Assembly: GCF_003337305.1 (NCBI RefSeq)
Contig: NZ_QPJO01000004.1
Location: 310,001-374,000, forward strand
From: Winogradskyella arenosi
GTDB lineage: Bacteria; Bacteroidota; Bacteroidia; Flavobacteriales; Flavobacteriaceae
Direction: 5' to 3'
DNA: 64,000 bases
The position numbers and the translations under genes are program-made. Each line of letters starts with the position of its first letter. Position 1 is the first letter of the stretch. The notes below the pieces were generated by a model. The model was not told the origin of the DNA, did no database searches, and was given only the letters and a program-made list of their open reading frames with translations. Below are positions 15,768 through 24,558 of this stretch, in pieces.

Positions 15768-16730
15768 TTATAATTCTATAAAATCAATTTGTTTCTGCTT
15801 AATGTTTACATATTTCACAAATTCTGAAGACTGCACCACCTTTGGAACTAAAAATCTTTGATTTTCTTCTCGGTCCAAATAATCACATGCCACTTTAAAA
15901 TCTGAAGCCTTAATATGGTTATACTGATCTAAATCTACATAATAACTCAATGTAACGGTTTTAGGAAAATAATTAATAACCACATCCTCGGGTTGGTTAA
16001 TAATAGTAATAGGAACCTCTATTACCCCTTCAGTAAAACGCGCTACCTTTCCTTTAACATTTATGGTCTTAGGAAAGACTTCTACATTCTTAAAAGCCGA
16101 TATGTCTAAACCTACACTGCTATTAATATCCGTTTTCACCTCGTTAAGCTTTAAGGTTTCTGTTGTAATGGTTTTCATTTTTGAAATCTCCTCTACAGGC
16201 CCAACCACTTTGGCACTATCCATTTCTAAGGCAAAGCCACCTTTTAAATCATAGCCCACACTATATGCTATTTCCTTTTTAAATGTAATAGGTAGTTTTT
16301 TTGAAGCGCGTTTAGAATAGGCTATGACCAACGTATCTGGAATTACCGAAATTAAATGGTAAGCATCCCCAAATTGTCGCTCTATAAGATATTTGTGCTT
16401 TGTAACATCAAAAACAAAATAATCAGCGCGGACCGTAACATCTGTTTTAGCATCAACAATTAAGGCTTTAGTATTATCAAAAATAAAAGGCATTAACGAA
16501 AACCCTTTGGCCTCTACATAAGCTTCAATACTATTAGAGGAATCTTTTTTAATTAAAATTTCATCATCTACATGAATCAATTTCACCTTTAAACGTATGG
16601 TCTGTTTATAATCATTAGAGAGTTTAGAGAAAATTAAAAACACAAAGGCAACAAGAAAAAAGAGACTGAACCTTTTAAAATTTTTCTTTTTCAGGTAATC
16701 TATAATGTTAGTCTTTTTTTTTGAATTCAT
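15768..16730 (-). CDS. YbbR-like domain protein
   Basis: 320 aa. One N-terminal membrane helix (about 18-38, FSLFFLVAFVFLIFSKL) after a basic cytoplasmic tail, then a periplasmic beta-rich region with repeats of the YbbR type (for example DLKGGFALEMDSAKVVGPVEEISKMKTI divided across the 170-200 region, and FTEGVIEVPITIINQPEDV later). In Firmicutes YbbR domains occur in CdaR, a regulator of diadenylate cyclase; no cyclase gene is adjacent here, so that role is not implied. It lies 3 bases after the glycosyltransferase gene and one base before coaE. Confidence 0.75.
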   Translation of the reverse strand: MNSKKKTNIIDYLKKKNFKRFSLFFLVAFVFLIFSKLSNDYKQTIRLKVKLIHVDDEILIKKDSSNSIEAYVEAKGFSLMPFIFDNTKALIVDAKTDVTVRADYFVFDVTKHKYLIERQFGDAYHLISVIPDTLVIAYSKRASKKLPITFKKEIAYSVGYDLKGGFALEMDSAKVVGPVEEISKMKTITTETLKLNEVKTDINSSVGLDISAFKNVEVFPKTINVKGKVARFTEGVIEVPITIINQPEDVVINYFPKTVTLSYYVDLDQYNHIKASDFKVACDYLDREENQRFLVPKVVQSSEFVKYVNIKQKQIDFIEL

Positions 16731-16733
16731 TGT

Positions 16734-17738
16734 TTAGTTAAAAAATAAATGAGGAAATGCCGTTTCTGGCGTCTTTCTTAATATAACGAGTGCAATTGTC
16801 GATTTTAAAAAGCCATAACCATAGCCAAAAAATTGAATACTTATAGCGCATAGTGCCATACAAGCCACTTTAATATTTTTATTTGAAATTAGAGCTAAGA
16901 TCCAAGCCAACACAAAATAAAAACCATATAAATATAAGAGGAAATAAGAGGACCACAAAGCTAAAAGGACTGCGATAACCATTCCTAAGCTAAATACGGT
17001 CGGTAACCAATACACCACACTTTTAGAACTTGGATGCCATTGATTTAAAATGGGCCTTACTTGTCCAAACTTATGGACTTGTTTATAAAACTTAGACCAA
17101 GAGATCCGTCGCTTATGGTAAACAAAAGCTTTAGCGATTAAAACTGTATTGTAACCTAATTGTTTTAGACGAAGTGATAAATCGGGATCTTCACCTGGAT
17201 GAATTTTCCCAAAGCCGCCGGTTGCTAAAAACGCTGCTTTAGATAAGCCCATATTAAAACTTCGGGGTTGAAAATCTTCAATATTCTTCGCTCCTCCTCT
17301 AATTCCACCAGTCGTAATAAAGGAAGTCATAGCAAAATTAATTGCTTTTTGTCGCGATGTAAAAGACGGATGTGCTGCATCTGGTCCGCCAAAACAATCG
17401 TAATAGGTCTCCCTTAAAAATGATGAAATTGTATTTAAATATTGTGGTGGTAATAAAACATCTGAGTCTAAAATGATAAAATAATTTCCCTTGGCGTTTC
17501 GCATTCCATAGTTTCTAGAATCGCCGGGTCCTGAATTTGTTTTTTTAAAGTAAGAAATTTCTAACTGTTTTTTAAACGTATCTACAACCTGCTCTGAACT
17601 TTCTGTAGAGCCATCTTCTACAATAACGATCTCATACTGATGCTCCCCTTCTAAACTTAAAAAACTTTGCAAAAGTTCTTTAACCTCATGTGGTCTGTTA
17701 TAAACGGGTATAATAAAAGAAAAATATATTGTTGCCAT
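16734..17738 (-). CDS. Family 2 glycosyltransferase, membrane-anchored
   Basis: 334 aa. GT-A fold: FIIPVYNRPHEVKELLQSF (about 8-26), VEDGSTE, GPGDSRNYGMRNAKG and the metal-binding DSD (ILDSDVLLP, near 92-94). A later FGKIHPGEDPDLSLRLKQLG includes the ED motif of the acceptor site. The C-terminus has two or three hydrophobic helices (about 245-320), so the enzyme is probably held at the inner membrane and acts on cell-surface polysaccharide or lipid carriers. Donor and acceptor are unknown. It heads the unit with the YbbR-like gene and coaE. Confidence 0.85.
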   Translation of the reverse strand: MATIYFSFIIPVYNRPHEVKELLQSFLSLEGEHQYEIVIVEDGSTESSEQVVDTFKKQLEISYFKKTNSGPGDSRNYGMRNAKGNYFIILDSDVLLPPQYLNTISSFLRETYYDCFGGPDAAHPSFTSRQKAINFAMTSFITTGGIRGGAKNIEDFQPRSFNMGLSKAAFLATGGFGKIHPGEDPDLSLRLKQLGYNTVLIAKAFVYHKRRISWSKFYKQVHKFGQVRPILNQWHPSSKSVVYWLPTVFSLGMVIAVLLALWSSYFLLYLYGFYFVLAWILALISNKNIKVACMALCAISIQFFGYGYGFLKSTIALVILRKTPETAFPHLFFN

Positions 17739-17744
17739 ATCTTA

Positions 17745-17771
17745 CAAAGGTAAATAATACTAAGGTGACAA
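17745..17771 (-). promoter_or_regulatory. Promoter of the glycosyltransferase-YbbR-coaE unit
   Basis: On the minus strand TTG (17771-17769) is followed after 16 bases by TACCTTTG (17752-17745), a perfect -7 box. Only 6 bases separate the box from the ATG, so the mRNA is probably leaderless or nearly so. Confidence 0.5.
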
Positions 17772-17845
17772 TTAAAGCTAAAATCACTTTAAATAGCTTC
17801 ATTTTTTATATTTTTTATGGGACTAAACCATGTACGATATACGCC

Positions 17846-17875
17846 CAAAAAAAAGCCGCTTTAAAAGCGGCTTTT
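17846..17875 (-). terminator. Terminator of the shorter FN3/T9SS gene
   Basis: AAAAGCCGCT (17851-17860) pairs with AGCGGCTTTT (17866-17875) around a 5-base loop. Read on the minus strand the stem is followed by a T run, just downstream of the T9SS gene ending at 17899. Confidence 0.88.
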
Positions 17876-17898
17876 ATATATACATAAGTTGATTACTT

Positions 17899-19572
17899 TT
17901 ATTTTTTAATCACTCTAATGGTTTCAGTAGTATTAGCAATTGTAACTTTCACAAAATAGGTCCCTGACGGTAATTGATCCATATCTATACGACTCATTAA
18001 AGTCTGAGGTGTACGACTTAAAACCTCTTGGCCTAACATATTATACATAACTACCTGTTCTATAGTATGCTTAGCATCTAAAGTTAAGCTTTGCGCAACA
18101 GGATTAGGATAGTAAGTAAATGCGGTCTCATTTTCAAAATCAGTTGTAGATAAGTTCTCATCTGATGACCAAATTTTTATTTCAAAAGTTTTACCTACTG
18201 TAGAAGCTGTATTATACTGATATACACGCGTATAATACGTCTCACCTACCGTTAAGTCCGTCGCATTAATTGTTTCCGAATTTCCGTAATCATCAGCACA
18301 AGTTACATAGGTTAAGTTATCACAAGTACCAGTGTATAGTACAGCAACCCCATCAAAAGTAAGGTCGTAATTAATAGTTACATTTTCTGTTAAGGCCACA
18401 AAAGAAAACCAAACATCATCATTAGCGTCACCTTCAAAACCTTGACATACTTCTGCCGGAACACCAGATGGTAACGCATTTTCTATAGTACTTAATGTTG
18501 GTGTCGCAGCGTCCTCATCACTAATTTCCGTTTCTTGAACAATTATTTCGGCATTGTAACAATCATTGTTTGTTGGTGGAGTTATTAGTGTTGTAAAAGA
18601 CTCAGGGCCTACCAAATCTGTAGCGACACCGTCACAAAATCCTGTAACAAAAGCATCATAAGCTGTTTCTTCAACTAAATTAGCCACATACTCCGAAGTT
18701 TCTGTCACCGAAGCATTAGAATAAACGGGGGTGTTTCCTAGGGCAGCGCTCTCCCCTTCAAGATAAATCTCAACCAAAAAAGTACTATTTCCTGTACCTG
18801 GCGTATAAGATACCACAACTGAATTAGACATAACGTTTTCTAAAGCAAGGTTTGAAGTTGACTCACAAGACGCTGTAGTGGTAAAGTTTAAACTTGTTAA
18901 CCCACTCATTGTAGTAGCCCCTCCACAGTTGGCATTAATATAAACATCGTATTCTGTTAATGCAGAAAGCCCAGTTAGTAGAAGACTCTCACCTTCAACG
19001 TTGGCATTAGCAAACACCGGCGTATTTGAATTGGACGCGCTTTCTCCTACCAAATACACTTCTACTGTATAATTAATAACGCTAATACCATTGGGCTCCC
19101 AGGAAAGTTCAGCAGAAACATCTTCTATATTACTGAGTTCAACCTCAAGAGGAGATAAACACGCACCTTCAGCAACAGTATCATTCCTTACACTTGTACG
19201 ACGACAAGTATAGATATCCGTAGAACAATATTCATTAATATGATAATATACATTTACAGCTTGATCATTAACATCGGGTATGGTATTAATTGTTAGAGTC
19301 ACCGGGGTTATTCCATAACCATAGATTACGCTACCATCAGAGCTCGTTATGGTTAAGAAATCAGTTTCTATATCTGAGAAAAACGTATAGGTGTCACCAT
19401 CTATAATTCCTGTAGTTTCGCTATACTCGCCAGAAAAATTACAAATGGATTGCTGTTCTATGGTTCCATTATTTTCCAAAGCAGCGCCTTCATATGGAAT
19501 TCCGCTTGTACATTGTGCCCAAGCTACAGATCCGAGACACAAAGCCATAAGTGATAAAGTAATTTTTTTCAT
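17899..19572 (-). CDS. T9SS-secreted protein with fibronectin type III domains
   Basis: 557 aa. Signal peptide at 1-19 (MKKITLSLMALCLGSVAWA). Two FN3-like units follow (about 140-230 and 235-330), each with the DVSAELSWEPNG / SVVVSYTPGTG strand pattern. Then comes a domain beginning NNDCYNAEIIVQETE with DDVWFSFVALTENVTINYDL. The last about 75 residues are a type A T9SS sorting domain (FTYYPNPVAQSLTLDAKHTI, MYNMLGQEVL, LPSGTYFVKV) ending IRVIKK. It is expected to cross the outer membrane through T9SS and be anchored or released at the surface. It is a paralogue of the larger next gene upstream and shares a 20-base upstream element with it. Confidence 0.88.
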   Translation of the reverse strand: MKKITLSLMALCLGSVAWAQCTSGIPYEGAALENNGTIEQQSICNFSGEYSETTGIIDGDTYTFFSDIETDFLTITSSDGSVIYGYGITPVTLTINTIPDVNDQAVNVYYHINEYCSTDIYTCRRTSVRNDTVAEGACLSPLEVELSNIEDVSAELSWEPNGISVINYTVEVYLVGESASNSNTPVFANANVEGESLLLTGLSALTEYDVYINANCGGATTMSGLTSLNFTTTASCESTSNLALENVMSNSVVVSYTPGTGNSTFLVEIYLEGESAALGNTPVYSNASVTETSEYVANLVEETAYDAFVTGFCDGVATDLVGPESFTTLITPPTNNDCYNAEIIVQETEISDEDAATPTLSTIENALPSGVPAEVCQGFEGDANDDVWFSFVALTENVTINYDLTFDGVAVLYTGTCDNLTYVTCADDYGNSETINATDLTVGETYYTRVYQYNTASTVGKTFEIKIWSSDENLSTTDFENETAFTYYPNPVAQSLTLDAKHTIEQVVMYNMLGQEVLSRTPQTLMSRIDMDQLPSGTYFVKVTIANTTETIRVIKK

Positions 19573-19594
19573 AATAAATGTGTTTTAAGTAAGA

Positions 19595-19614
19595 TTATTC
19601 TCTAAAAATATGTT
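19595..19614 (-). promoter_or_regulatory. Upstream element shared by the two T9SS paralogues, copy 1
   Basis: TTATTCTCTAAAAATATGTT (plus strand) lies 22 bases before the start codon and recurs exactly at 23213-23232 upstream of the paralogue. On the minus strand it contains TATTTTTA, one mismatch from the -7 consensus. Confidence 0.5.
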
Positions 19615-19830
19615 AAAACACTAAAAATATGTCATCACAAATCCCTCAATCGTCAAACAACCTATAAATTCGATGAAATTAACAGATCTAAAAACTGTAA
19701 TTTTATTCTTTCAAGATTATGAGCTTATTAGACGCGTAAAACTTATAAAAATTGAGTCCCGTTAGCCTAAGACTTTTTTGATTTTAATGATTTTAATAAT
19801 AATGAAGTTCACTTACCTATAACCTTAAAC

Positions 19831-19865
19831 AAAAAAAAACCAGAGAAGATCACTTCTCTGGTTTT
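19831..19865 (-). terminator. Terminator of the longer FN3/T9SS gene
   Basis: Perfect 13 bp stem AAAACCAGAGAAG (19836-19848) with CTTCTCTGGTTTT (19853-19865), 4-base loop. A nine-base A run at 19831-19839 becomes the T tract on the minus strand. Confidence 0.9.
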
Positions 19866-19926
19866 AACTCATTTATAATAATAAAAAAGCGTATTTAAGT
19901 TATGCATTTATCATGCATGACGGTTT

Positions 19927-22900
19927 CTACTGCTTCATTACTCGAATCGTTTTAGTCACATTTGCAATAGTTACTTTAACAAAGTAAGTACCCGTTTGTA
20001 ACTGAGACATATCTAAATCACTATCAACAGTATTAGGCGTTGCTCTTAATACTTCTTGACCTAGCATGTTGTACATTGCCACTTGCTCTATGGTGTTTTG
20101 AGCATTTAAAGATAATGTGTTTTTTACTGGGTTTGGATAATAAGTAAATGCTGCTTCAGTTTCAAAATCACTTACACCTAAAGGCTCATCTTGAGACCAA
20201 ATTTTTAGATCAAAAGTTTTACCTATTGTAGAAACTGAACCACTATACTGAAAAATTCTTGTATAGTAAGTTTCACCTACAGTTAAACCTGTCGCATTCA
20301 CTTCTTCAGTTGTACTATTATCTGAACATCCAATAATTGTCAAAGCTCCACAAGTACCAGAAAATAATTCCGCTACCCCATCAAAACCAGTACTAAGCTC
20401 ATATGTTATATTAACATCTTCTGTTAGTGCTACAAATGAGTACCAAACATCATCATTAGCGTTACCAGTAAAAATACCACATTCTTCTGCTGCTAGACCA
20501 GAATCTGTTGCACCATCAATAGTTCCTGGAGTTGCAGTCGCACTACTTGCATTTGCTATTCCAGTTTCTTGTGTTATAGATTGAGCCGCTGAACATTCAT
20601 CATTAGTTGGTGGACAAGCAAAATGAAAAGTTCCTAAATTTAAATCACAAGCTGAATCAGAATGCGTAATTGTCAACGTTGTAGAATCACCAGAAGCAAA
20701 TGGACCTATATGTGCAATTCCTGTTCCAGAAATGGCAAATGTATTAGTACCATCACTAACTTCTGTAGCATCACCTAGAGTAGTTATATTTACATCAACA
20801 TAATATTGAGTATTTTCACAATCTTCAAATATTGCAGATGATTCTACAACAGCTTGTGTACAATTAGGAATAGCCTCCCAATAAAAATTATCAATATAAG
20901 TGTAATTATAAGTTGAACTAGGCACCATTTTCAAGGCTATATAGCTATCAGTTCCCGTATAGGTATCAAAATTTACAGAATACTCTGTTTGTGTACTTGT
21001 TAATGTAATAGTCTGAAAAGGCGTAAATGAACTCGCATCAGTTGGATCTGTAATTGTACCAACAATAAAATCATTTTCGGCTCCATCTCTACCAGAGAAA
21101 CGTACTCTATTTAAAGTAAAGTCATCATTAAAATTTGGTGATATTAGAATTAACTCTGCATCAGTGTCAGAGCCATTATAGAATCGCATTGAATTTGGTT
21201 CAGAAATATCATAGGACGTATTTGTTAGTACAGATGCATAAGATGAACTAGAATTTTCAATGGTAGACCAGCATGATGGTACTTCTGAAGACCCCACGCC
21301 ATCAAAATTTTCCATAAATGGTGCGGCATAAGGGACACAGCTCGTAGTAAATGAGTAAGGACCTACCCATGCACTTAAATCACCACCTGTACAATCTGCT
21401 TGTACATAAAACTCATAACTAGTTATTGGTGATAAACCTGTTTTAGTAAAGGAATTAGAAACCCCAGTATCGGTAGCAACCCCTGTTGGTGTCTCACCGG
21501 CAATTAAAACTTCAACATTATATAGAGATGCCGTTCCTTCCTCGGTCCATGATAAATTAGCTTGATCAGAAGAAATAGCAGAAGCCGTTAAATTTGTAGG
21601 CTCAATACATGATGGTAATTCGACGATACTAAAATCATCAAAATATATGTAATATCCATCTAATCCATCTTCTGGAACATGAATAGCAATATAAACATCA
21701 CCAGAATAAGCGTTCAGATTGATGATTTTCTCCTCGTAACTAGTCGATGAAACTTGAGTTAAATCTGACAAATCTGTAGTAAAATCTTCTGGAGCAGTAC
21801 CTGTCGTTGATAATACGACCTTATAATCATTTGGCTCACCAGTACTTCTTGCTCTAACATTAAAAATTAAACGCTCATTTCCTGTTAATGTAAATTGTGG
21901 TAAAATTAGATAATCATCGTTTGAACCATAATTGTAGTCAGTATATAAACCAACTGCTGTACCACCAGAAGTACCATATGTTCCATAAGTCTTCCAAAAA
22001 TCAGTATCGTCATTGTTGTTATTTATATCCCAACATATAGGTAAATTAGGTGTTGTGACAGCTTCAAAATCTTCTGTCCAAGGAAATGACGCTATAGGCT
22101 CACATAATGTACTAAACGTAAATGGTCCTACCCATTCACTTGTATCGTTATTTCCACAATCTGCTTGAACGTAAAATTCATATTCACTAGAAGTTAGTAA
22201 TCCTGTAGCAACAAAAGGGTTAGTTACTCCCATATTTGATGGCGTCCCTGAAACAGAACCACCCGAAGTAATATTAACCACTTCAATATTCCATAACACT
22301 TCTGCATCTCCTGCTGACCAAGAAAGTTCTGCTGAACTTGTAGTAATATTACTTACTTCCAAATCCGTTGGTGATAAACAAGTTGGTATTGTAGAAAAAG
22401 TAAAAGGACCTACCCAAGAACTTAAATCACCTCCTGTACAATCTGCTTGTACATAATATTCATAGTCATTATCCGATGCTAGTCCTGTAACTGTATACGG
22501 ATTAGTAACATTTGATGTCGTTGGCGTACCAGTAAAAGTAGCCCCTGCTGTAATATCAACAACTTCAATATTCCAGGATGTGGCAGAACCATTTTCCGTC
22601 CAACTAAGAGCTGCAGTCGTCGCTGTAATATCCGCTCCTAATAAATCTGATGGTGAAGGACAGGAAATTACTTGAGATATATTAAGATTATCTAAGTAAA
22701 AATAGCTATCTCCACTTTGCCACTCCCCTCTAATTCTAAATTTAAAATCAGAACCAGTTGCTAAGTCCGCCGCTGGAATAACTTCTGTAAATGCAGTACA
22801 AGGTGTAGTTTCAGTAACTGCAAAAGAAGATATTGAAATCCAATCAGCCCCATCATTTGTAGAGTAATCAATATACATAATATAATCTACTGCATTAACC

Positions 22901-23193
22901 GAATAAGGCCTAGCTAACCAATCGAACTGAACGGTCGTATCTGTACCATTAGAAACTCCTACATAATTAGGTGAAATTAACGTACCGTCATTAGACGATG
23001 AACCATACATATTATTAAAAACACTACCTGTTCCATCACCGCATTGATACGCAGGAGTAGTAGAATTGGAATATCTTACTTTGGTCCAATCAGAAGGAAC
23101 CCCAGAATCGAAATCTTCTTGTATAAAAATTTGTGTATTACCCTGCCATAGAAAAGCGAATAACAATAAGGTTAATAAAGTAATTTTCTTCAT
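19927..23193 (-). CDS. Large T9SS-secreted multidomain protein (choice-of-anchor J-like and FN3 domains)
   Basis: 1088 aa. Signal peptide 1-20 (MKKITLLTLLLFAFLWQGNT). A MAM/choice-of-anchor J-like jelly-roll (about 21-175, starting FIQEDFDSGVPSDWTKV) is followed by two FN3 units, a second jelly-roll (about 370-530, FPWTEDFEAVTTPNLPICW), another FN3 and a third jelly-roll (APFMENFDGVGSSEVPSCW). Each FN3 repeats phrases such as TSYEFYVQADC and WVGPFTFST. A TNDECSAAQSI... domain and a type A T9SS sorting domain (YYPNPVKNTLSLNAQNTI) end the protein. It is probably a cell-surface or released adhesin or carbohydrate-binding protein; no enzyme domain is visible. It is paralogous to the neighbouring 557 aa protein. 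Confidence 0.88.
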   Translation of the reverse strand: MKKITLLTLLLFAFLWQGNTQIFIQEDFDSGVPSDWTKVRYSNSTTPAYQCGDGTGSVFNNMYGSSSNDGTLISPNYVGVSNGTDTTVQFDWLARPYSVNAVDYIMYIDYSTNDGADWISISSFAVTETTPCTAFTEVIPAADLATGSDFKFRIRGEWQSGDSYFYLDNLNISQVISCPSPSDLLGADITATTAALSWTENGSATSWNIEVVDITAGATFTGTPTTSNVTNPYTVTGLASDNDYEYYVQADCTGGDLSSWVGPFTFSTIPTCLSPTDLEVSNITTSSAELSWSAGDAEVLWNIEVVNITSGGSVSGTPSNMGVTNPFVATGLLTSSEYEFYVQADCGNNDTSEWVGPFTFSTLCEPIASFPWTEDFEAVTTPNLPICWDINNNNDDTDFWKTYGTYGTSGGTAVGLYTDYNYGSNDDYLILPQFTLTGNERLIFNVRARSTGEPNDYKVVLSTTGTAPEDFTTDLSDLTQVSSTSYEEKIINLNAYSGDVYIAIHVPEDGLDGYYIYFDDFSIVELPSCIEPTNLTASAISSDQANLSWTEEGTASLYNVEVLIAGETPTGVATDTGVSNSFTKTGLSPITSYEFYVQADCTGGDLSAWVGPYSFTTSCVPYAAPFMENFDGVGSSEVPSCWSTIENSSSSYASVLTNTSYDISEPNSMRFYNGSDTDAELILISPNFNDDFTLNRVRFSGRDGAENDFIVGTITDPTDASSFTPFQTITLTSTQTEYSVNFDTYTGTDSYIALKMVPSSTYNYTYIDNFYWEAIPNCTQAVVESSAIFEDCENTQYYVDVNITTLGDATEVSDGTNTFAISGTGIAHIGPFASGDSTTLTITHSDSACDLNLGTFHFACPPTNDECSAAQSITQETGIANASSATATPGTIDGATDSGLAAEECGIFTGNANDDVWYSFVALTEDVNITYELSTGFDGVAELFSGTCGALTIIGCSDNSTTEEVNATGLTVGETYYTRIFQYSGSVSTIGKTFDLKIWSQDEPLGVSDFETEAAFTYYPNPVKNTLSLNAQNTIEQVAMYNMLGQEVLRATPNTVDSDLDMSQLQTGTYFVKVTIANVTKTIRVMKQ

Positions 23194-23212
23194 AAAAAAT
23201 ATTTTAAGTTAG

Positions 23213-23232
23213 TTATTCTCTAAAAATATGTT
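23213..23232 (-). promoter_or_regulatory. Upstream element shared by the two T9SS paralogues, copy 2
   Basis: Identical 20-mer to 19595-19614, here 19 bases before the start codon of the longer paralogue. It probably carries the core promoter. Confidence 0.5.
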
Positions 23233-23372
23233 AATTCCTTGTAACATAATTAGCTTTAACTTTCAATTCGTTTAAATGAAGAAAATGTCGACAAAAAACA
23301 TAAACACCCAAAAGTGTTAAATATTTAACACCACATTTTGGTTCTGTTTTAAAATTCATGAATTTGTGAACA

Positions 23373-23405
23373 TAAAAAAGCCATTATGTTCAAACATAAT
23401 GGCTT
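23373..23405 (-). terminator. Terminator of fabI
   Basis: AAGCCATTATGTT (23378-23390) pairs with AACATAATGGCTT (23393-23405). An A run on the low-coordinate side gives the T tract on the minus strand, 26 bases after the fabI stop. Confidence 0.88.
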
Positions 23406-23430
23406 ATCGCTTATTATTAATTCTATTCTT

Positions 23431-24252
23431 CTACTGTTGCTGATCTACAAAAGCTTCCATAACAGCATCACTAACTCCCATATTACTAAAACCTCCATCA
23501 TTGTAAAGGTTTTGTAATGTTACACGTTTTGTTAAATCACTAAATAGGGAAACGGTGTAATTTGCACAGTCTAATGCCGTAGCATTTCCTAAAGGCGACA
23601 TTTTTTCAGCATAGGAAATAAAACCGTCAAACCCTTTAACCCCGCTACCTGCAGTTGTCGGTGTTGGCGATTGTGAAATGGTATTAACACGCACCTTTTT
23701 ATCTTTTCCGAAGAAATAACCAAAACTACGAGCAACACTTTCTAAAAAGGCCTTATTATCTGCCATATCGTTATAATCTGGAAATACGCGTTGTGCAGCC
23801 ATATAGGTTAAAGCAACAATACTTCCCCACTCATTCATAGCATCTGCTTTGTATAAGGTTTGCATTACTTTATGAAAAGACATGGCTGAAACATCCGTTC
23901 CCTTTTGAGTCCATGCATAATTTTGATCTGTATAATGTTTTCCTTTTCGTACATTAATAGACATCCCTATAGAGTGTAATACAAAATCAATTTTACCTCC
24001 TAAAATCTCCATAGATTGCTCTACTAAGTTTTTTAAATCTTCTTCAGAAGTCGCATCTGCAGGAATGATTTGAGAACCTGTTTTTTCTGCAAGCTCATTT
24101 ATTTGCCCCATACGCATCGCAACTGGTGCATTTGTTAAAACAAATGTTCCGCCTTCTTCATGTACACGTTCTGCTGTTTTCCAAGCGATAGAGTTTTCAT
24201 CTAAGGCACCAAATATGATTCCTCGTTTTCCTTTTAATAAATTATAAGACAT
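23431..24252 (-). CDS. fabI: Enoyl-[acyl-carrier-protein] reductase (FabI type)
   Basis: 273 aa. Reduces trans-2-enoyl-ACP with NAD(P)H in the last step of each fatty-acid elongation cycle. The FabI-type dinucleotide start is LKGKRGIIFGALDENSIAW (residues 6-24). Catalytic residues fall at Y150, Y160 and K167 with the spacing of E. coli FabI (Y146, Y156, K163), in the segment from TYMAAQRVFPDY to NDMADNKAF. The SPTPTTAGSGVKGF stretch replaces the usual GPIRTLAASGI loop. It appears monocistronic with its own promoter and terminator. Confidence 0.92.
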   Translation of the reverse strand: MSYNLLKGKRGIIFGALDENSIAWKTAERVHEEGGTFVLTNAPVAMRMGQINELAEKTGSQIIPADATSEEDLKNLVEQSMEILGGKIDFVLHSIGMSINVRKGKHYTDQNYAWTQKGTDVSAMSFHKVMQTLYKADAMNEWGSIVALTYMAAQRVFPDYNDMADNKAFLESVARSFGYFFGKDKKVRVNTISQSPTPTTAGSGVKGFDGFISYAEKMSPLGNATALDCANYTVSLFSDLTKRVTLQNLYNDGGFSNMGVSDAVMEAFVDQQQ

Positions 24253-24558
24253 GTTATTTTTTATTTATTGATAAGCTATATTAAGAGTTCAAAGTTAATA
24301 AAACTTTAAAGTTATTAGTCGGTTTTAATTCCTAAATCTGTAATTAGACCACGGTAGGCCCTTTAGCCTTCCCATCTTCTAACCTCTATGTCTATAAATG
24401 TTATTACAACGGATCTCTTTACAGCGGTTTAAGCTCCATTCTACGAAAGGAAACTTTAAAATTCACTCTAGAGTCCTTCCCTCGCTTATATATTGATTTT
24501 AAAGCCTATAAGCAATGTTAACCTAAGACGCGTTGATTAAGACTTGATCTGTTGTTTA
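24253..24558. other. Gap between fabI and recN
   Basis: 306 bases without a gene. A perfect -7 box (TAACTTTG on the minus strand, 24297-24290) lies 37 bases upstream of fabI. I see no terminator for recN and nothing else I can name. Confidence 0.5.
24290..24297 (-). promoter_or_regulatory. -7 box of fabI
   Basis: TAACTTTG on the minus strand matches TAnnTTTG perfectly. A matching -33 TTTG is not evident. Confidence 0.4.

Larger units (their letters stand above)
19573..19926. other. Gap between the two T9SS genes
   Basis: 354 bases with no gene. It holds the promoter-side element of the shorter T9SS gene (19595-19614) and the terminator of the longer one (19831-19865). Apart from these and a repeated ACATATTTTTA unit (minus strand) I see nothing. 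Confidence 0.6.

Noticed and set aside
17899-23193. Phage or transposon cargo
   Set aside because: Both genes have ordinary T9SS architecture, their own terminators and no transposase or integrase nearby.
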